NCBI GenBank assembly: GCA_003499715.1
Contig: DNSH01000125.1
Coordinates: forward strand, 1 to 5,751
Source: Candidatus Mesolinea sp.
GTDB lineage: Bacteria; Chloroflexota; Anaerolineae; Anaerolineales; Anaerolineaceae
Direction: 5' to 3'
Length of the DNA: 5,751 nucleotides
Shown: positions 1 through 5,751 of the stretch, piece by piece
Layout: each line of letters opens with the position of its first letter
How positions within the stretch are numbered: the stretch's first letter is position 1
Made by a program: the position numbers and the translations under genes
Notes under the pieces: model-generated
The model's input: the letters and a program-made list of their open reading frames with translations, nothing else
Database searches by the model: none
Told to the model about the DNA's origin: nothing

Positions 1-73
1 AACTAAAATATCTTTGGACATCTTTCCTCACTAGAAATTAACCATGAAATTCCGGCGTACATTCTTCAGGTAT

Positions 74-79
74 TATAAT
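74..79 (+). promoter_or_regulatory. Candidate -10 box for pfkA
   Basis: A perfect TATAAT lies about 45 nt upstream of the pfkA start codon and would place transcription start near 86, giving a leader of roughly 38 nt that includes the ribosome binding site. No convincing -35 hexamer stands 16-19 nt upstream (the best, TTCCGG at 50-55, matches the consensus at only two positions), and the extended -10 TG is absent. The box sits in AT-rich DNA, so chance occurrence is possible. Confidence 0.4.
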
Positions 80-113
80 TACAAACACTTATTTTTTTAT
101 TGAAAAGTATTTC

Positions 114-120
114 GAGGTGA
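114..120 (+). promoter_or_regulatory. Strong Shine-Dalgarno sequence of pfkA
   Basis: GAGGTGA is fully complementary to the usual 16S rRNA anti-SD. Its GAGG core ends 6 nt before the ATG at 124. It fixes the pfkA start and predicts efficient initiation. Confidence 0.8.
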
Positions 121-123
121 AAA

Positions 124-1095
124 ATGACACAAAGGGTAGCGGTCTTGACAAGTGGTGGTGATGCCCCCGGTATGAATGCAGCCATCCGAGCAGTGGTTCG
201 TTGTGGTGTGAGCAAGGGTTGGCAGATGTACGGCGTCTTGCATGGTTATAAAGGTCTTATCTCTGGGAATATCAATCAATTAACCACTCGCGATGTAGGT
301 GGAGTTATCCAGCGAGGCGGTACGATGCTGGGGAGTGCACGCTGCCCAGAATTTACAACCGTTGAGGGTAGAAAGCTTGCCATCCGGAACCTAAATCAAG
401 CCGGAATCGATGCATTAGTTGTGATTGGGGGCAATGGTTCTCAAACTGGAAACTATGAATTGCATCGTTTAGGCTTCCCTGTGGTTGGAATTGCCTCGAC
501 CATCGATAACGACCTTTCAGGATCTGATATTACTATTGGCGTGGATACAGCTTTAAATATTGCTCTTGAAGCGATCGACCGTCTGAAAGTGACTGCTTCT
601 TCCCATCAGCGGGCATTTATCGTCGAAGTGATGGGGCGTAATTGTGGTTACTTAGCCCTCATGGCTGGCATCGCCGGCGGAGCTGAAGCCATCACCTTGC
701 CAGAAGTCCCGACCAATCCCGAAGAAATCGCCCAAACTTTACAGCTTGCTTATGAGCATGGCAAATCCCATGCTATTGTCGTTGCAGCCGAAGGCGCCGA
801 TTACAATGCTGCAGCTTTGACGGAGTTTTTTGTTGCCAATAAAGAACGTTTAGGATTTAGTGTGCGTTCTACCATATTGGGACACGTTCAGCGCGGCGGC
901 AATCCCAGTGCCTATGATCGCACACTGGCGAGCCGCTTTGGTTGTGAGGCTGTTGAAGCTATCGATCGCCAGGAATTTGGCGTTTTGGTTGGCCAAAGGC
1001 ACGGGAAAATTGCAACCACACCCTTAGAAGAAGTGGTTAATACCAAGAAAGAACTTGATTTGGATATGGTGAAACTGGCTAAGCTTCTGGATTAA
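124..1095 (+). CDS. pfkA: ATP-type 6-phosphofructokinase
   Basis: This enzyme phosphorylates fructose 6-phosphate to fructose 1,6-bisphosphate, the committed step of glycolysis, in the cytoplasm. At 323 aa it has the length of short bacterial PfkA. The N-terminal ATP loop TSGGDAPGMNAAIR spans residues 9-22. The catalytic TIDND is at 126-130, with D128 equivalent to E. coli D127. The sugar-phosphate site is marked by MGR at 170-172, R248 and H254 in the GHVQRGG segment. The nucleotide site reads GGNGS at 102-106: Gly105 is the residue typical of ATP-dependent rather than PPi-dependent enzymes, while Asn104 replaces the Asp usual in E. coli-type enzymes. Arg22 and Arg26 match positions that bind allosteric effectors in E. 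coli PfkA, so regulation by effectors is possible. The gene stands alone on its strand and ends one base from the stop codon of prfB. The family call is firm; the phosphoryl donor is inferred. Confidence 0.95.
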   Translation: MTQRVAVLTSGGDAPGMNAAIRAVVRCGVSKGWQMYGVLHGYKGLISGNINQLTTRDVGGVIQRGGTMLGSARCPEFTTVEGRKLAIRNLNQAGIDALVVIGGNGSQTGNYELHRLGFPVVGIASTIDNDLSGSDITIGVDTALNIALEAIDRLKVTASSHQRAFIVEVMGRNCGYLALMAGIAGGAEAITLPEVPTNPEEIAQTLQLAYEHGKSHAIVVAAEGADYNAAALTEFFVANKERLGFSVRSTILGHVQRGGNPSAYDRTLASRFGCEAVEAIDRQEFGVLVGQRHGKIATTPLEEVVNTKKELDLDMVKLAKLLD

Positions 1096-1096
1096 C

Positions 1097-2174
1097 CTAT
1101 TTCATGCGCAGATAAGCTTCCATAAAATCATCTAAGTCACCATCAAGAACAGCTTGCGTGTTTGAGGTCTCGTACTCCGTACGGTGATCTTTAACCATCT
1201 GGTAAGGGTGCAATACATAAGACCGAATTTGGCTGCCCCATTCCACCTTTTTAAATTCGCCTTTGAGCTCCGATACCATCTCTTCGCGGGCTTGCATCTG
1301 CAGTTCAAAGAGACGGGAGCGCAACACTTTGAGGGCATTCTCCCGGTTTTGCGTTTGAGAACGCTCATTTTGGCATGTGACAACTAATCCAGTGGGGAGG
1401 TGGATAATCCGCACTGCGGTCATGTTCTTTTGAACGTTTTGCCCGCCAGCTCCTGAAGATTTATAGACTTCGATGATGATATCGTCAGGATGAATGACGA
1501 CTTCGTCGTTATCCTCCAGCTCTGGCAGAACTTCTACCAGCGCAAAGGATGTATGCCGGCGATGGGCGGCATCAAATGGGGAAAGCCTGACTAAGCGGTG
1601 AACACCTTTTTCGGATTTGAGGTATCCATAAGCCATCTTGCCTTGTATTGAAATGGTTACCGATTTTATACCGGCTTCTTCGCCGCTGCTCCGGTCTAAG
1701 ATTTCAGTTTTATATCCATGCTGCTCTGCCCAGCGGAGGTACATCCGTTCCAACATCTCTGCCCAATCTTGCGCTTCAGTGCCTCCAGCCCCAGCGTGGA
1801 TGGCTAGAATTGCATTTCCTTTATCATACTTGCCAGAAAACAGCAGCTCAGTTTCTTTCTGCGCCAAGATGCGTTCAAATTTTTCTACTTGACTCTCGAT
1901 CTCAGCAGTTAAGGAACCGTCATCTAATTCAAGCAATGATTTGAGCCCGTTTATGTCGGAGTTAAGTTTGTGCCACTCATCGATTGTGTCGTTCAATTCT
2001 GCGATGGACTTCATGACCTTCTGGGCAGCTTCTGGAGAATCCCAAAATCCTAGGGTTTCTGCTTGTTGTTGAAGGTTTTGCAGCACTTGCTCTTTTACGG
2101 CTAAGTCAAAGATGCTCCTGAAGCGCGCGGCTTTGAGTCTCTAAGGCTTCGATGCGGTCAGATAAGTCAGACAT
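1097..2174 (-). CDS. prfB: Peptide chain release factor 2, made by programmed +1 frameshift
   Basis: RF2 reads UGA and UAA in the ribosomal A site and triggers release of the finished peptide. Translation begins at the ATG at 2172-2174, behind GGAG (2180-2183, spacer 5 nt), and runs 22 codons (MSDLSDRIEALE... ending LQEHL) to an in-frame TGA at 2106-2108. Skipping one base there continues as DLAVKEQVLQNL and gives 22 + 336 = 358 aa, close to E. coli RF2 (365 aa). Without the shift only a GTG at 2086 would start the long frame, which would lose part of the first helix. In full-length numbering the stop-codon recognition tripeptide SPF is at 198-200 and the catalytic GGQ at 243-245. Both confirm RF2 over RF1, which has PxT instead of SPF. 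The gene lies 13 nt behind ftsY and is probably cotranscribed with it. It ends in TAG, which RF1 reads. Confidence 0.96.
2105..2119 (-). promoter_or_regulatory. prfB +1 programmed frameshift site
   Basis: On the minus strand the order is AGGAG (2115-2119), CAT, the slippery codon CTT (2109-2111), TGA (2106-2108) and then C (2105). This matches the E. coli prfB element: an internal SD three bases before CTT, a UGA stop, and a C after the stop that makes termination poor. When RF2 is scarce the ribosome pauses at UGA, the peptidyl-tRNA slips from CUU to UUU, and translation continues with GAC. RF2 thereby limits its own synthesis. The mechanism is known from other bacteria; the sequence here shows the element itself. 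Confidence 0.95.
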
Positions 2175-2187
2175 TTTTACTCCAAAA

Positions 2188-3096
2188 TTAGCGTTCCAGG
2201 ATGCCATCCACAAAGGCATTGCGATCAAAAAGTTGCAAGTCATCCACACTTTCGCCTAATCCAGCGTAAAGAATAGGGAGATTAAGTTGGTGTTTGATTG
2301 CAAAAGCCATACCGCCTTTCGCAGAGCTATCCAGTTTTGCCAGAATAGCGCCATTGAGGTCTACGGCTTGCTGGAATGCCTTGGCTTGTTGAAGTGCATT
2401 TTGCCCTGTGGTGGCATCTAAAACGATCCACGAATGGTGAGGGGCGCCTGGGAGGGCTTTGCCAGCTACACGATAAACTTTCTTGATTTCTTCCATCAGG
2501 TTATAGCGCGTGTGCAACCTGCCAGCTGTGTCGATCAAGACCACATCCATCTTCCGTGCAACCGCTGACTTAATACCATCGTATGTTACCGCGCCAGGGT
2601 CACTATTGGGATTGGAAGTGATAATCGGGACGTCAATGCGTTGGCTCCAAATCTCTAACTGATCAGCAGCTGCTGCCCTAAAAGTATCCCCTGCCACCAG
2701 AAGAACTTTTTTCCCCATCTTTTTGTAACGCGCAGCTAGCTTGGCAATCGAGGTGGTTTTTCCAGAACCATTGACGCCCACAATCATGATGACAGTAGGC
2801 TCTGCAGAAAGATCCGGTTCTTCCGGTTGATCTAATTGATTAATTAATTCTTCTTTTACGAGTTGATAAAGTTGTTCTGTGCGCGTAAGCCCTTGCTTTC
2901 GCACCTTTTCCATACAGTTTTCGATGATGCTGGAGGTTGTTTCCACACCTAAGTCAGCTTGGATCAGCAAAGCTTCCAGCTCATCCCAGGACTCATCATT
3001 AATCTCGGTAGTACCGAAGAAGTTCGCAATGCGCCCAAAGGTTACATCACGCGTTTTGGTTAGGCTTTCGTGCCATTTATTGAAAATATTTGCCAT
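2188..3096 (-). CDS. ftsY: Signal recognition particle receptor FtsY
   Basis: FtsY is the membrane-associated GTPase that receives SRP-bound ribosomes and passes them to the Sec translocon. At 302 aa it consists almost only of the NG core: a helical N domain at about 1-95, then the GTPase. Visible motifs are G1 GVNGSGKT (107-114), DTFRAAAADQLEIW (137-150), G3 DTAGR (189-193), G4 AKLD (253-256) followed by SSAKGG, and the closing GLGESVDDLQLFD (279-291). Ffh is excluded because there is no C-terminal methionine-rich M domain. The long acidic A domain of E. coli FtsY is absent, so membrane contact presumably relies on the short N-terminal helix (NIFNKWHESL). G4 has Ala where TKLD is usual. The ATG at 3094-3096 has no recognisable SD, though the N-terminal residues fit the family. 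The gene is followed by prfB after 13 nt. Confidence 0.95.
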   Translation of the reverse strand: MANIFNKWHESLTKTRDVTFGRIANFFGTTEINDESWDELEALLIQADLGVETTSSIIENCMEKVRKQGLTRTEQLYQLVKEELINQLDQPEEPDLSAEPTVIMIVGVNGSGKTTSIAKLAARYKKMGKKVLLVAGDTFRAAAADQLEIWSQRIDVPIITSNPNSDPGAVTYDGIKSAVARKMDVVLIDTAGRLHTRYNLMEEIKKVYRVAGKALPGAPHHSWIVLDATTGQNALQQAKAFQQAVDLNGAILAKLDSSAKGGMAFAIKHQLNLPILYAGLGESVDDLQLFDRNAFVDGILER

Positions 3097-3105
3097 AGGG
3101 CTTGA

Positions 3106-3111
3106 ATTATA
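3106..3111 (-). promoter_or_regulatory. Candidate -10 box next to the ftsY start
   Basis: TATAAT on the minus strand lies 9 nt upstream of the ftsY ATG. If used, transcription would start around 3099, leaving a 5' end of only about 3 nt and a nearly leaderless mRNA, which would fit the missing SD. The only TTGA-like -35 (TTGATT, 3134-3139) is 22 nt away, too far for a normal sigma-70 promoter. The site is therefore weakly supported. Confidence 0.3.
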
Positions 3112-3129
3112 ACGAATGTTAACTAAGAC

Positions 3130-3151
3130 GGCTAATCAAGCAGAATTAACC
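3130..3151 (-). other. Small hairpin in the rlmN-ftsY gap
   Basis: Minus-strand RNA can form a 7-bp stem, GGUUAAU with AUUAGCC (one G-U pair), around an 8-nt loop. The wobble pair becomes a C-A mismatch on the other strand, so the structure favours minus-strand transcripts. No U tract follows, so it is not a typical intrinsic terminator. It could be an mRNA 3' end or processing structure after rlmN, or chance. Confidence 0.25.
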
Positions 3152-3165
3152 AGAGTTGCCAGATT

Positions 3166-4209
3166 TTATGCCGTTATTTCAGAACTAGCGAGCTGACCAC
3201 AGCCAGCTTGGATCTCCACGCCGCGGCGGAGACGGATCGTTACCGGGATTCCATGTTCTTCGAGGGTAGCGGAGAATGCGTGGACTTTTGCTTTCGGGGA
3301 TCCTTGCAGCGGGTATTTTTTACTTGGGTTAAGCGCAATCAGGTTGACATGGCAAAGCATGCCTTTCAATAAACCGGCTAAGGCAAGTGCGGCTTCGCGT
3401 GAATCGTTTACCCCATCGATAAGCGCATATTCAAATGAAATCCTGCGGTGAGTTTGCTCGGTATATGCTTTGCAGGCGGGGATAAGCTTACTCAGCGGGA
3501 ACATGCGATTGGCTGGCACCAGCTGACTACGTAAAGAGTTATCGGCGGAATGCAAGCTCACAGCTAAATTGACTTGTAGGTTTTCTTTGGTAAATTGTTC
3601 AATCTTAGGAATAATCCCAACGGTGCTGATGGTAATGCGCCGAGCCCCGAAGTTCAATCCACGCGGATCCATCAATCGCCGCACAGAATCCATTGTCGCA
3701 TCATAGTTTAGAAAGGGTTCACCCATACCCATATACACAATGTTGGTCAGGTTTTGGCTTTCAGCTTGTAATTTGCGCATGAAATGAAGGACCTGAGCTA
3801 GGATTTCTCCTGAAGTTAGGCTTCTGATAAAACCCATTTGCCCCGTGGCACAGAAAACGCAGCCCATTGGGCAGCCAACTTGCGTGGAGATACACAGCGA
3901 GTTACGCCGCTCATAGCGCATCAACACGGTTTCGATGCTAAGGTTATCCGGCAGTGTAAACAGCACTTTTTCGGTCAAGCCGTCTTGAGAGAGCAAAGTT
4001 TTCTGTACATGCAGAGGGTTGATGATAAATTCCGCGGATAAACTGTCGCGTAAGTTTTTGGGAGTGTTTGAGAATTGCGCAAAATCGTTATAGAAGCGGG
4101 TGTAAAGCCCTTCCCAAAGCTGTTGGGTTCTAAAAGCCGGCTCGCCAAGCTCGGCAAGGGCTGCCCCCAAAGCTTCAAAATCGAGATCGTAAATGAGGCG
4201 CTTAGGCAT
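3166..4209 (-). CDS. rlmN: 23S rRNA (adenine-2503-C2) methyltransferase RlmN
   Basis: RlmN is a radical-SAM enzyme that methylates C2 of A2503 in the peptidyl-transferase centre of 23S rRNA; in E. coli it also modifies A37 of some tRNAs. The protein is 347 aa. The [4Fe-4S] cluster motif CxxxCxxC is at C113, C117 and C120 (GCPMGCVFC). The two further cysteines of the methyl-transfer mechanism are present: C106, seven residues before the cluster as in E. coli C118, and C337 in the C-terminal QAGCGQLA segment (E. coli C355). GMGEP at 161-165 marks the SAM-binding region. The N-terminal segment LGEPAFRTQQLWEGLY (21-36) is the small RNA-binding domain of the family. The start ATG lies inside the end of the phosphatase gene (8-nt overlap) with only a weak GAG upstream, which suggests translational coupling. 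Paralogous Cfr is a possible confusion, but the core-operon context and sequence favour RlmN. Confidence 0.95.
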   Translation of the reverse strand: MPKRLIYDLDFEALGAALAELGEPAFRTQQLWEGLYTRFYNDFAQFSNTPKNLRDSLSAEFIINPLHVQKTLLSQDGLTEKVLFTLPDNLSIETVLMRYERRNSLCISTQVGCPMGCVFCATGQMGFIRSLTSGEILAQVLHFMRKLQAESQNLTNIVYMGMGEPFLNYDATMDSVRRLMDPRGLNFGARRITISTVGIIPKIEQFTKENLQVNLAVSLHSADNSLRSQLVPANRMFPLSKLIPACKAYTEQTHRRISFEYALIDGVNDSREAALALAGLLKGMLCHVNLIALNPSKKYPLQGSPKAKVHAFSATLEEHGIPVTIRLRRGVEIQAGCGQLASSEITA

Positions 4210-4999
4210 ATATGAGCTCGGTTAGGTCTCTTGCGATTAAATCTGGTTGGGGCTGCCAGTGATGAGCTTTAGTCACATCGGTCACACCAGAAAGGACCAA
4301 CCCAGCCAAACACCCCGCTTTTTGCGCGCCGGCGATATCGGTCTCTAAGCGGTCTCCGATAGCCATAACCTCATGGGGAGCAAACCCTAAAGTTTGAAAG
4401 GCGAGTTCATACATTAAAGTTTGTGGCTTGCCAATCAATAGGGGTTGTTTCTCGGCTGCGGTAGCAATCGCCGCAACGCAAGCACCTGCCCCAGGTAAAA
4501 GTCCTTGTGGGGTGGGGAAGGTAGCATCCATATTCGTGGCGATAAAATCAGCGCCTTGGCGGATTTGTGTAGCGGCATTGCGGATTTTTTCATAGGTGAG
4601 GCTGGTATCCATAGCCACTAAAACAATTTGAGCTGAGTTCCTCTCGGCATCATCACAAACTTGAAAACCATGCTGGTGGATCGTATCCTTGAGCGAAGCA
4701 GAGCCTACAACATATACCCAAATGCCAGAAGGATAATGCTGTTGTAAGTACTTAGCTGCTGCAATGGCAGAGGTAATGATTTGCTCAGGTTCGACTTGAA
4801 CACCAAACGAGGCTAATTTTTGTTGGTACTCATCGATAGACTTTGTCGCGTTATTCGTCGCGAAAACGACTTTTAAACCTAAATCGGAGATGCCTTTGAA
4901 AATATAAGGCAAATCTCCGATTGGTTTGCTATCCTTCCAGAGGACCCCGTCCATATCTAAGATTAATCCCTTAAGCTCAGGGAATCTATCCGTTAGCAA
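4202..4999 (-). CDS. HAD-IIA family sugar-phosphate/nucleotide phosphatase (NagD-like)
   Basis: A cytoplasmic phosphatase of the haloacid dehalogenase superfamily, 265 aa. Motif I is LDMDGVLW with nucleophile D15 and acid/base D17, motif II is Thr48 in ATNNAT, motif III is Lys191 in GKPQTLMY, and motif IV is GDRLETDI (215-222) with Mg-binding Asp residues. The region between motifs II and III, about 70-185, is the C2 cap that defines subfamily IIA, shared by NagD, phosphoglycolate phosphatase and AraL. The cap decides the substrate, which I cannot read from sequence; nucleoside monophosphates, glycolate phosphate or sugar phosphates are the known family range. The start is TTG at 4997-4999, because the only nearby ATG is codon 16 (4952-4954), downstream of the nucleophile. 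It lies 27 nt after clpP and overlaps rlmN, so it belongs to the same operon without an obvious functional link. Confidence 0.9.
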   Translation of the reverse strand: MLTDRFPELKGLILDMDGVLWKDSKPIGDLPYIFKGISDLGLKVVFATNNATKSIDEYQQKLASFGVQVEPEQIITSAIAAAKYLQQHYPSGIWVYVVGSASLKDTIHQHGFQVCDDAERNSAQIVLVAMDTSLTYEKIRNAATQIRQGADFIATNMDATFPTPQGLLPGAGACVAAIATAAEKQPLLIGKPQTLMYELAFQTLGFAPHEVMAIGDRLETDIAGAQKAGCLAGLVLSGVTDVTKAHHWQPQPDLIARDLTELIYA

Positions 5000-5003
5000 A
5001 GAT

Positions 5004-5008
5004 CCTCC
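5004..5008 (-). promoter_or_regulatory. Shine-Dalgarno sequence supporting the TTG start of the HAD phosphatase
   Basis: GGAGG on the minus strand stands 4 nt before TTG (4997-4999). It is the strongest ribosome binding site in the cluster and decides the start: the frame has no ATG or GTG near it, and the next ATG would delete the catalytic Asp15. Confidence 0.75.
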
Positions 5009-5026
5009 AGTATGTTTTTGCTTTTC

Positions 5027-5635
5027 TTAATCTTTTTCGGGTGGACGCAGGACTTTGTCTACGATCCCGTATTCAGCTGCTTGATCCGCGGTCATGTAAT
5101 AGTCTCGGTCAGTGTCACGGCTGATGACCTCAATAGGTTGCCCCGTAGCTTCAGCTAAGAATTCGTTGAGCTCATCTTTCAGACGTAGAATTTCCTTCGC
5201 CATAATCTGAATATCTGTCGCTTGACCCTCGGCTCCACCTAAAGGTTGATGTAAGTGGATTGTGGCGTGGGGTAAAGCGTAACGCTGACCCTTGGTTCCA
5301 CCAGCTAAGAGAACTGTTCCAAAGCTTGCAGTCACGCCCACGGCAACCGTGCTGATTTTATTTGGGATCATTTGCATTGTGTCCAAAATAGCCAACCCTG
5401 CGTAAATCGAACCGCCAGGTGAATTGATGTACATCTGAATGGCTTTATCCGGGTCTTCCCGGCTGAGGTAGAGCAATTGAGCAACGACCAAATTTGCGAC
5501 TTGATCGTTTATCGCAGTCCCTACAAAAATGATGCGTTCCTTAAGCAGCAAAGAGTAAATATCATACGCCCGCTCCCCAGCTCCGGTAGCTTCAACAACC
5601 ATGGGAATAACGGATTTAAATGTGTCTTTATCCAT
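5027..5635 (-). CDS. clpP: ATP-dependent Clp protease proteolytic subunit
   Basis: ClpP forms the two-ring, 14-subunit serine protease chamber that works with Clp/Hsp100 ATPases (ClpX, ClpC or ClpA) to degrade misfolded and tagged proteins in the cytoplasm. The 202-aa protein is complete. The catalytic triad is S104 (TASFG), H129 (HLHQPLGG) and D178 (last Asp of DTDRD), with the same spacing (25 and 49 residues) as E. coli S97/H122/D171. INSPGG at 70-75 is the conserved oxyanion-side loop, and the handle helix follows GQATDI (137-142). The N-terminus [19 protein letters not shown] starts almost directly with the mature axial region, so any propeptide is very short. The segment before the nucleophile reads GVT where many ClpPs have GQA. 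A GGAG (5646-5649) sits 10 nt before the ATG. The gene follows a probable trigger factor gene, a common bacterial order. Confidence 0.96.
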   Translation of the reverse strand: MDKDTFKSVIPMVVEATGAGERAYDIYSLLLKERIIFVGTAINDQVANLVVAQLLYLSREDPDKAIQMYINSPGGSIYAGLAILDTMQMIPNKISTVAVGVTASFGTVLLAGGTKGQRYALPHATIHLHQPLGGAEGQATDIQIMAKEILRLKDELNEFLAEATGQPIEVISRDTDRDYYMTADQAAEYGIVDKVLRPPEKD

Positions 5636-5680
5636 ATTTTCTTTTCTCCGTAATGTTTCTCAGAAGCTTACCTTAGTGTT

Positions 5681-5709
5681 ATTAGAGAAATATCAAAATC
5701 TGTATACAA
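5681..5709 (-). promoter_or_regulatory. Weak candidate promoter for clpP
   Basis: In the 75-nt gap upstream of clpP, TTGTAT (5704-5709) and TCTAAT (5681-5686) are separated by exactly 17 nt on the minus strand. The -10 matches consensus at 5 of 6 positions and the -35 at 3 of 6. The predicted mRNA leader would be about 39 nt. No CIRCE inverted repeat or CtsR-type heptad repeat is visible nearby. clpP may also be read through from the upstream gene. Confidence 0.3.
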
Positions 5710-5710
5710 A

Positions 5711-5751
5711 TTATGCTTCACTTTCTGGCTCTTTTGCTTCTTCTACGGCTG
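5711..5751 (-). CDS. tig: C-terminal end of an upstream gene, probably trigger factor (partial)
   Basis: The last 13 codons of a gene entering from the right edge read AVEEAKEPESEA before a TAA at 5711-5713. The Glu/Ala-rich acidic tail and the position directly upstream of clpP, on the same strand and 75 nt away, fit trigger factor, the ribosome-bound folding chaperone, whose C-terminus often ends in such a tail and which commonly precedes clpP. The fragment holds no domain motif, so the identity rests on gene order and composition. Another gene with an acidic tail cannot be excluded. Confidence 0.5.
   Translation of the reverse strand, partial: AVEEAKEPESEA

Noticed and set aside
1..70. 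The end of a gene or a second promoter in the left edge (TTGGAC at 14-19).
   Set aside because: No coding frame can be supported in this short stretch, and no -10 hexamer lies at a suitable distance from TTGGAC.
97..279. A minus-strand frame overlapping the pfkA 5' end and leader.
   Set aside because: It is antisense to the conserved PfkA N-terminus, and its protein sequence shows no recognisable motif.
1080..1120. A direct repeat TAAGCTTC at 1080-1087 and 1113-1120 around the pfkA/prfB junction.
   Set aside because: Only eight bases, both copies are inside coding sequence and each contains a self-palindrome (AAGCTT); chance is the simplest explanation.
1638..1944. Open frames on the + strand opposite prfB.
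   Set aside because: They lie fully inside a well-supported gene, have no SD or recognisable domain and read as antisense shadows.
2087..2174. An apparent frame break at the 5' end of prfB that could be read as a pseudogene or sequencing error.
   Set aside because: The stop sits in a canonical CTT-TGA-C site with an internal SD, and both sides align to RF2, so it is programmed frameshifting.
5656..5690. An inverted repeat TTTCTC/GAGAAA upstream of clpP as a possible operator or terminator.
   Set aside because: Six base pairs with a 23-nt loop, no U tract and no match to CIRCE or CtsR sites that I know.

Overview
This is a compact stretch of bacterial chromosome carrying housekeeping genes. 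I see no mobile element, CRISPR array, RNA gene or phage remnant. Base composition looks a little under 50% G+C by eye. The mix of features recalls Chloroflexota (Anaerolineae-like): a PfkA with GGNGS at the ATP site, an FtsY without a long acidic N-terminal domain, an RF2 whose GGQ loop continues NVQKN, and a tig-clpP-type order. This assignment rests on remembered family features and is tentative.

Layout. From 1 to 123 is a leader with a TATAAT box and a strong Shine-Dalgarno (SD) sequence, feeding pfkA (124-1095, + strand), the phosphofructokinase of glycolysis. Everything after that lies on the minus strand and is read from the right edge to the left: the last codons of an upstream gene (5711-5751, probably trigger factor), clpP (5027-5635), a HAD-IIA phosphatase (4202-4999, TTG start), rlmN (3166-4209, overlapping the phosphatase by 8 nt), ftsY (2188-3096) and prfB (1097-2174). 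pfkA and prfB converge with one base between their stop codons and no visible terminator.

How the genes fit together. The minus-strand cluster follows a protein from synthesis to disposal: trigger factor folds the nascent chain, ClpP degrades faulty protein, RlmN modifies the peptidyl-transferase centre, FtsY docks ribosomes at the membrane and RF2 ends translation at UGA and UAA. Spacing suggests clpP, the phosphatase and rlmN form one operon, and ftsY-prfB (13 nt apart) a second unit that may have its own promoter in the 69-nt gap before ftsY.

The clearest regulatory element is the programmed +1 frameshift in prfB. A 22-codon leader ends at an in-frame UGA inside CTT-TGA-C, preceded by an internal SD, and the real gene continues in the next frame. 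The full protein is therefore 358 aa and starts at 2174, not at the GTG at 2086. Other points worth a look are an ftsY start with no SD just downstream of a TATAAT box, and the Asp-to-Asn change at the PfkA ATP/Mg site. I found no evidence of a previously undescribed system.
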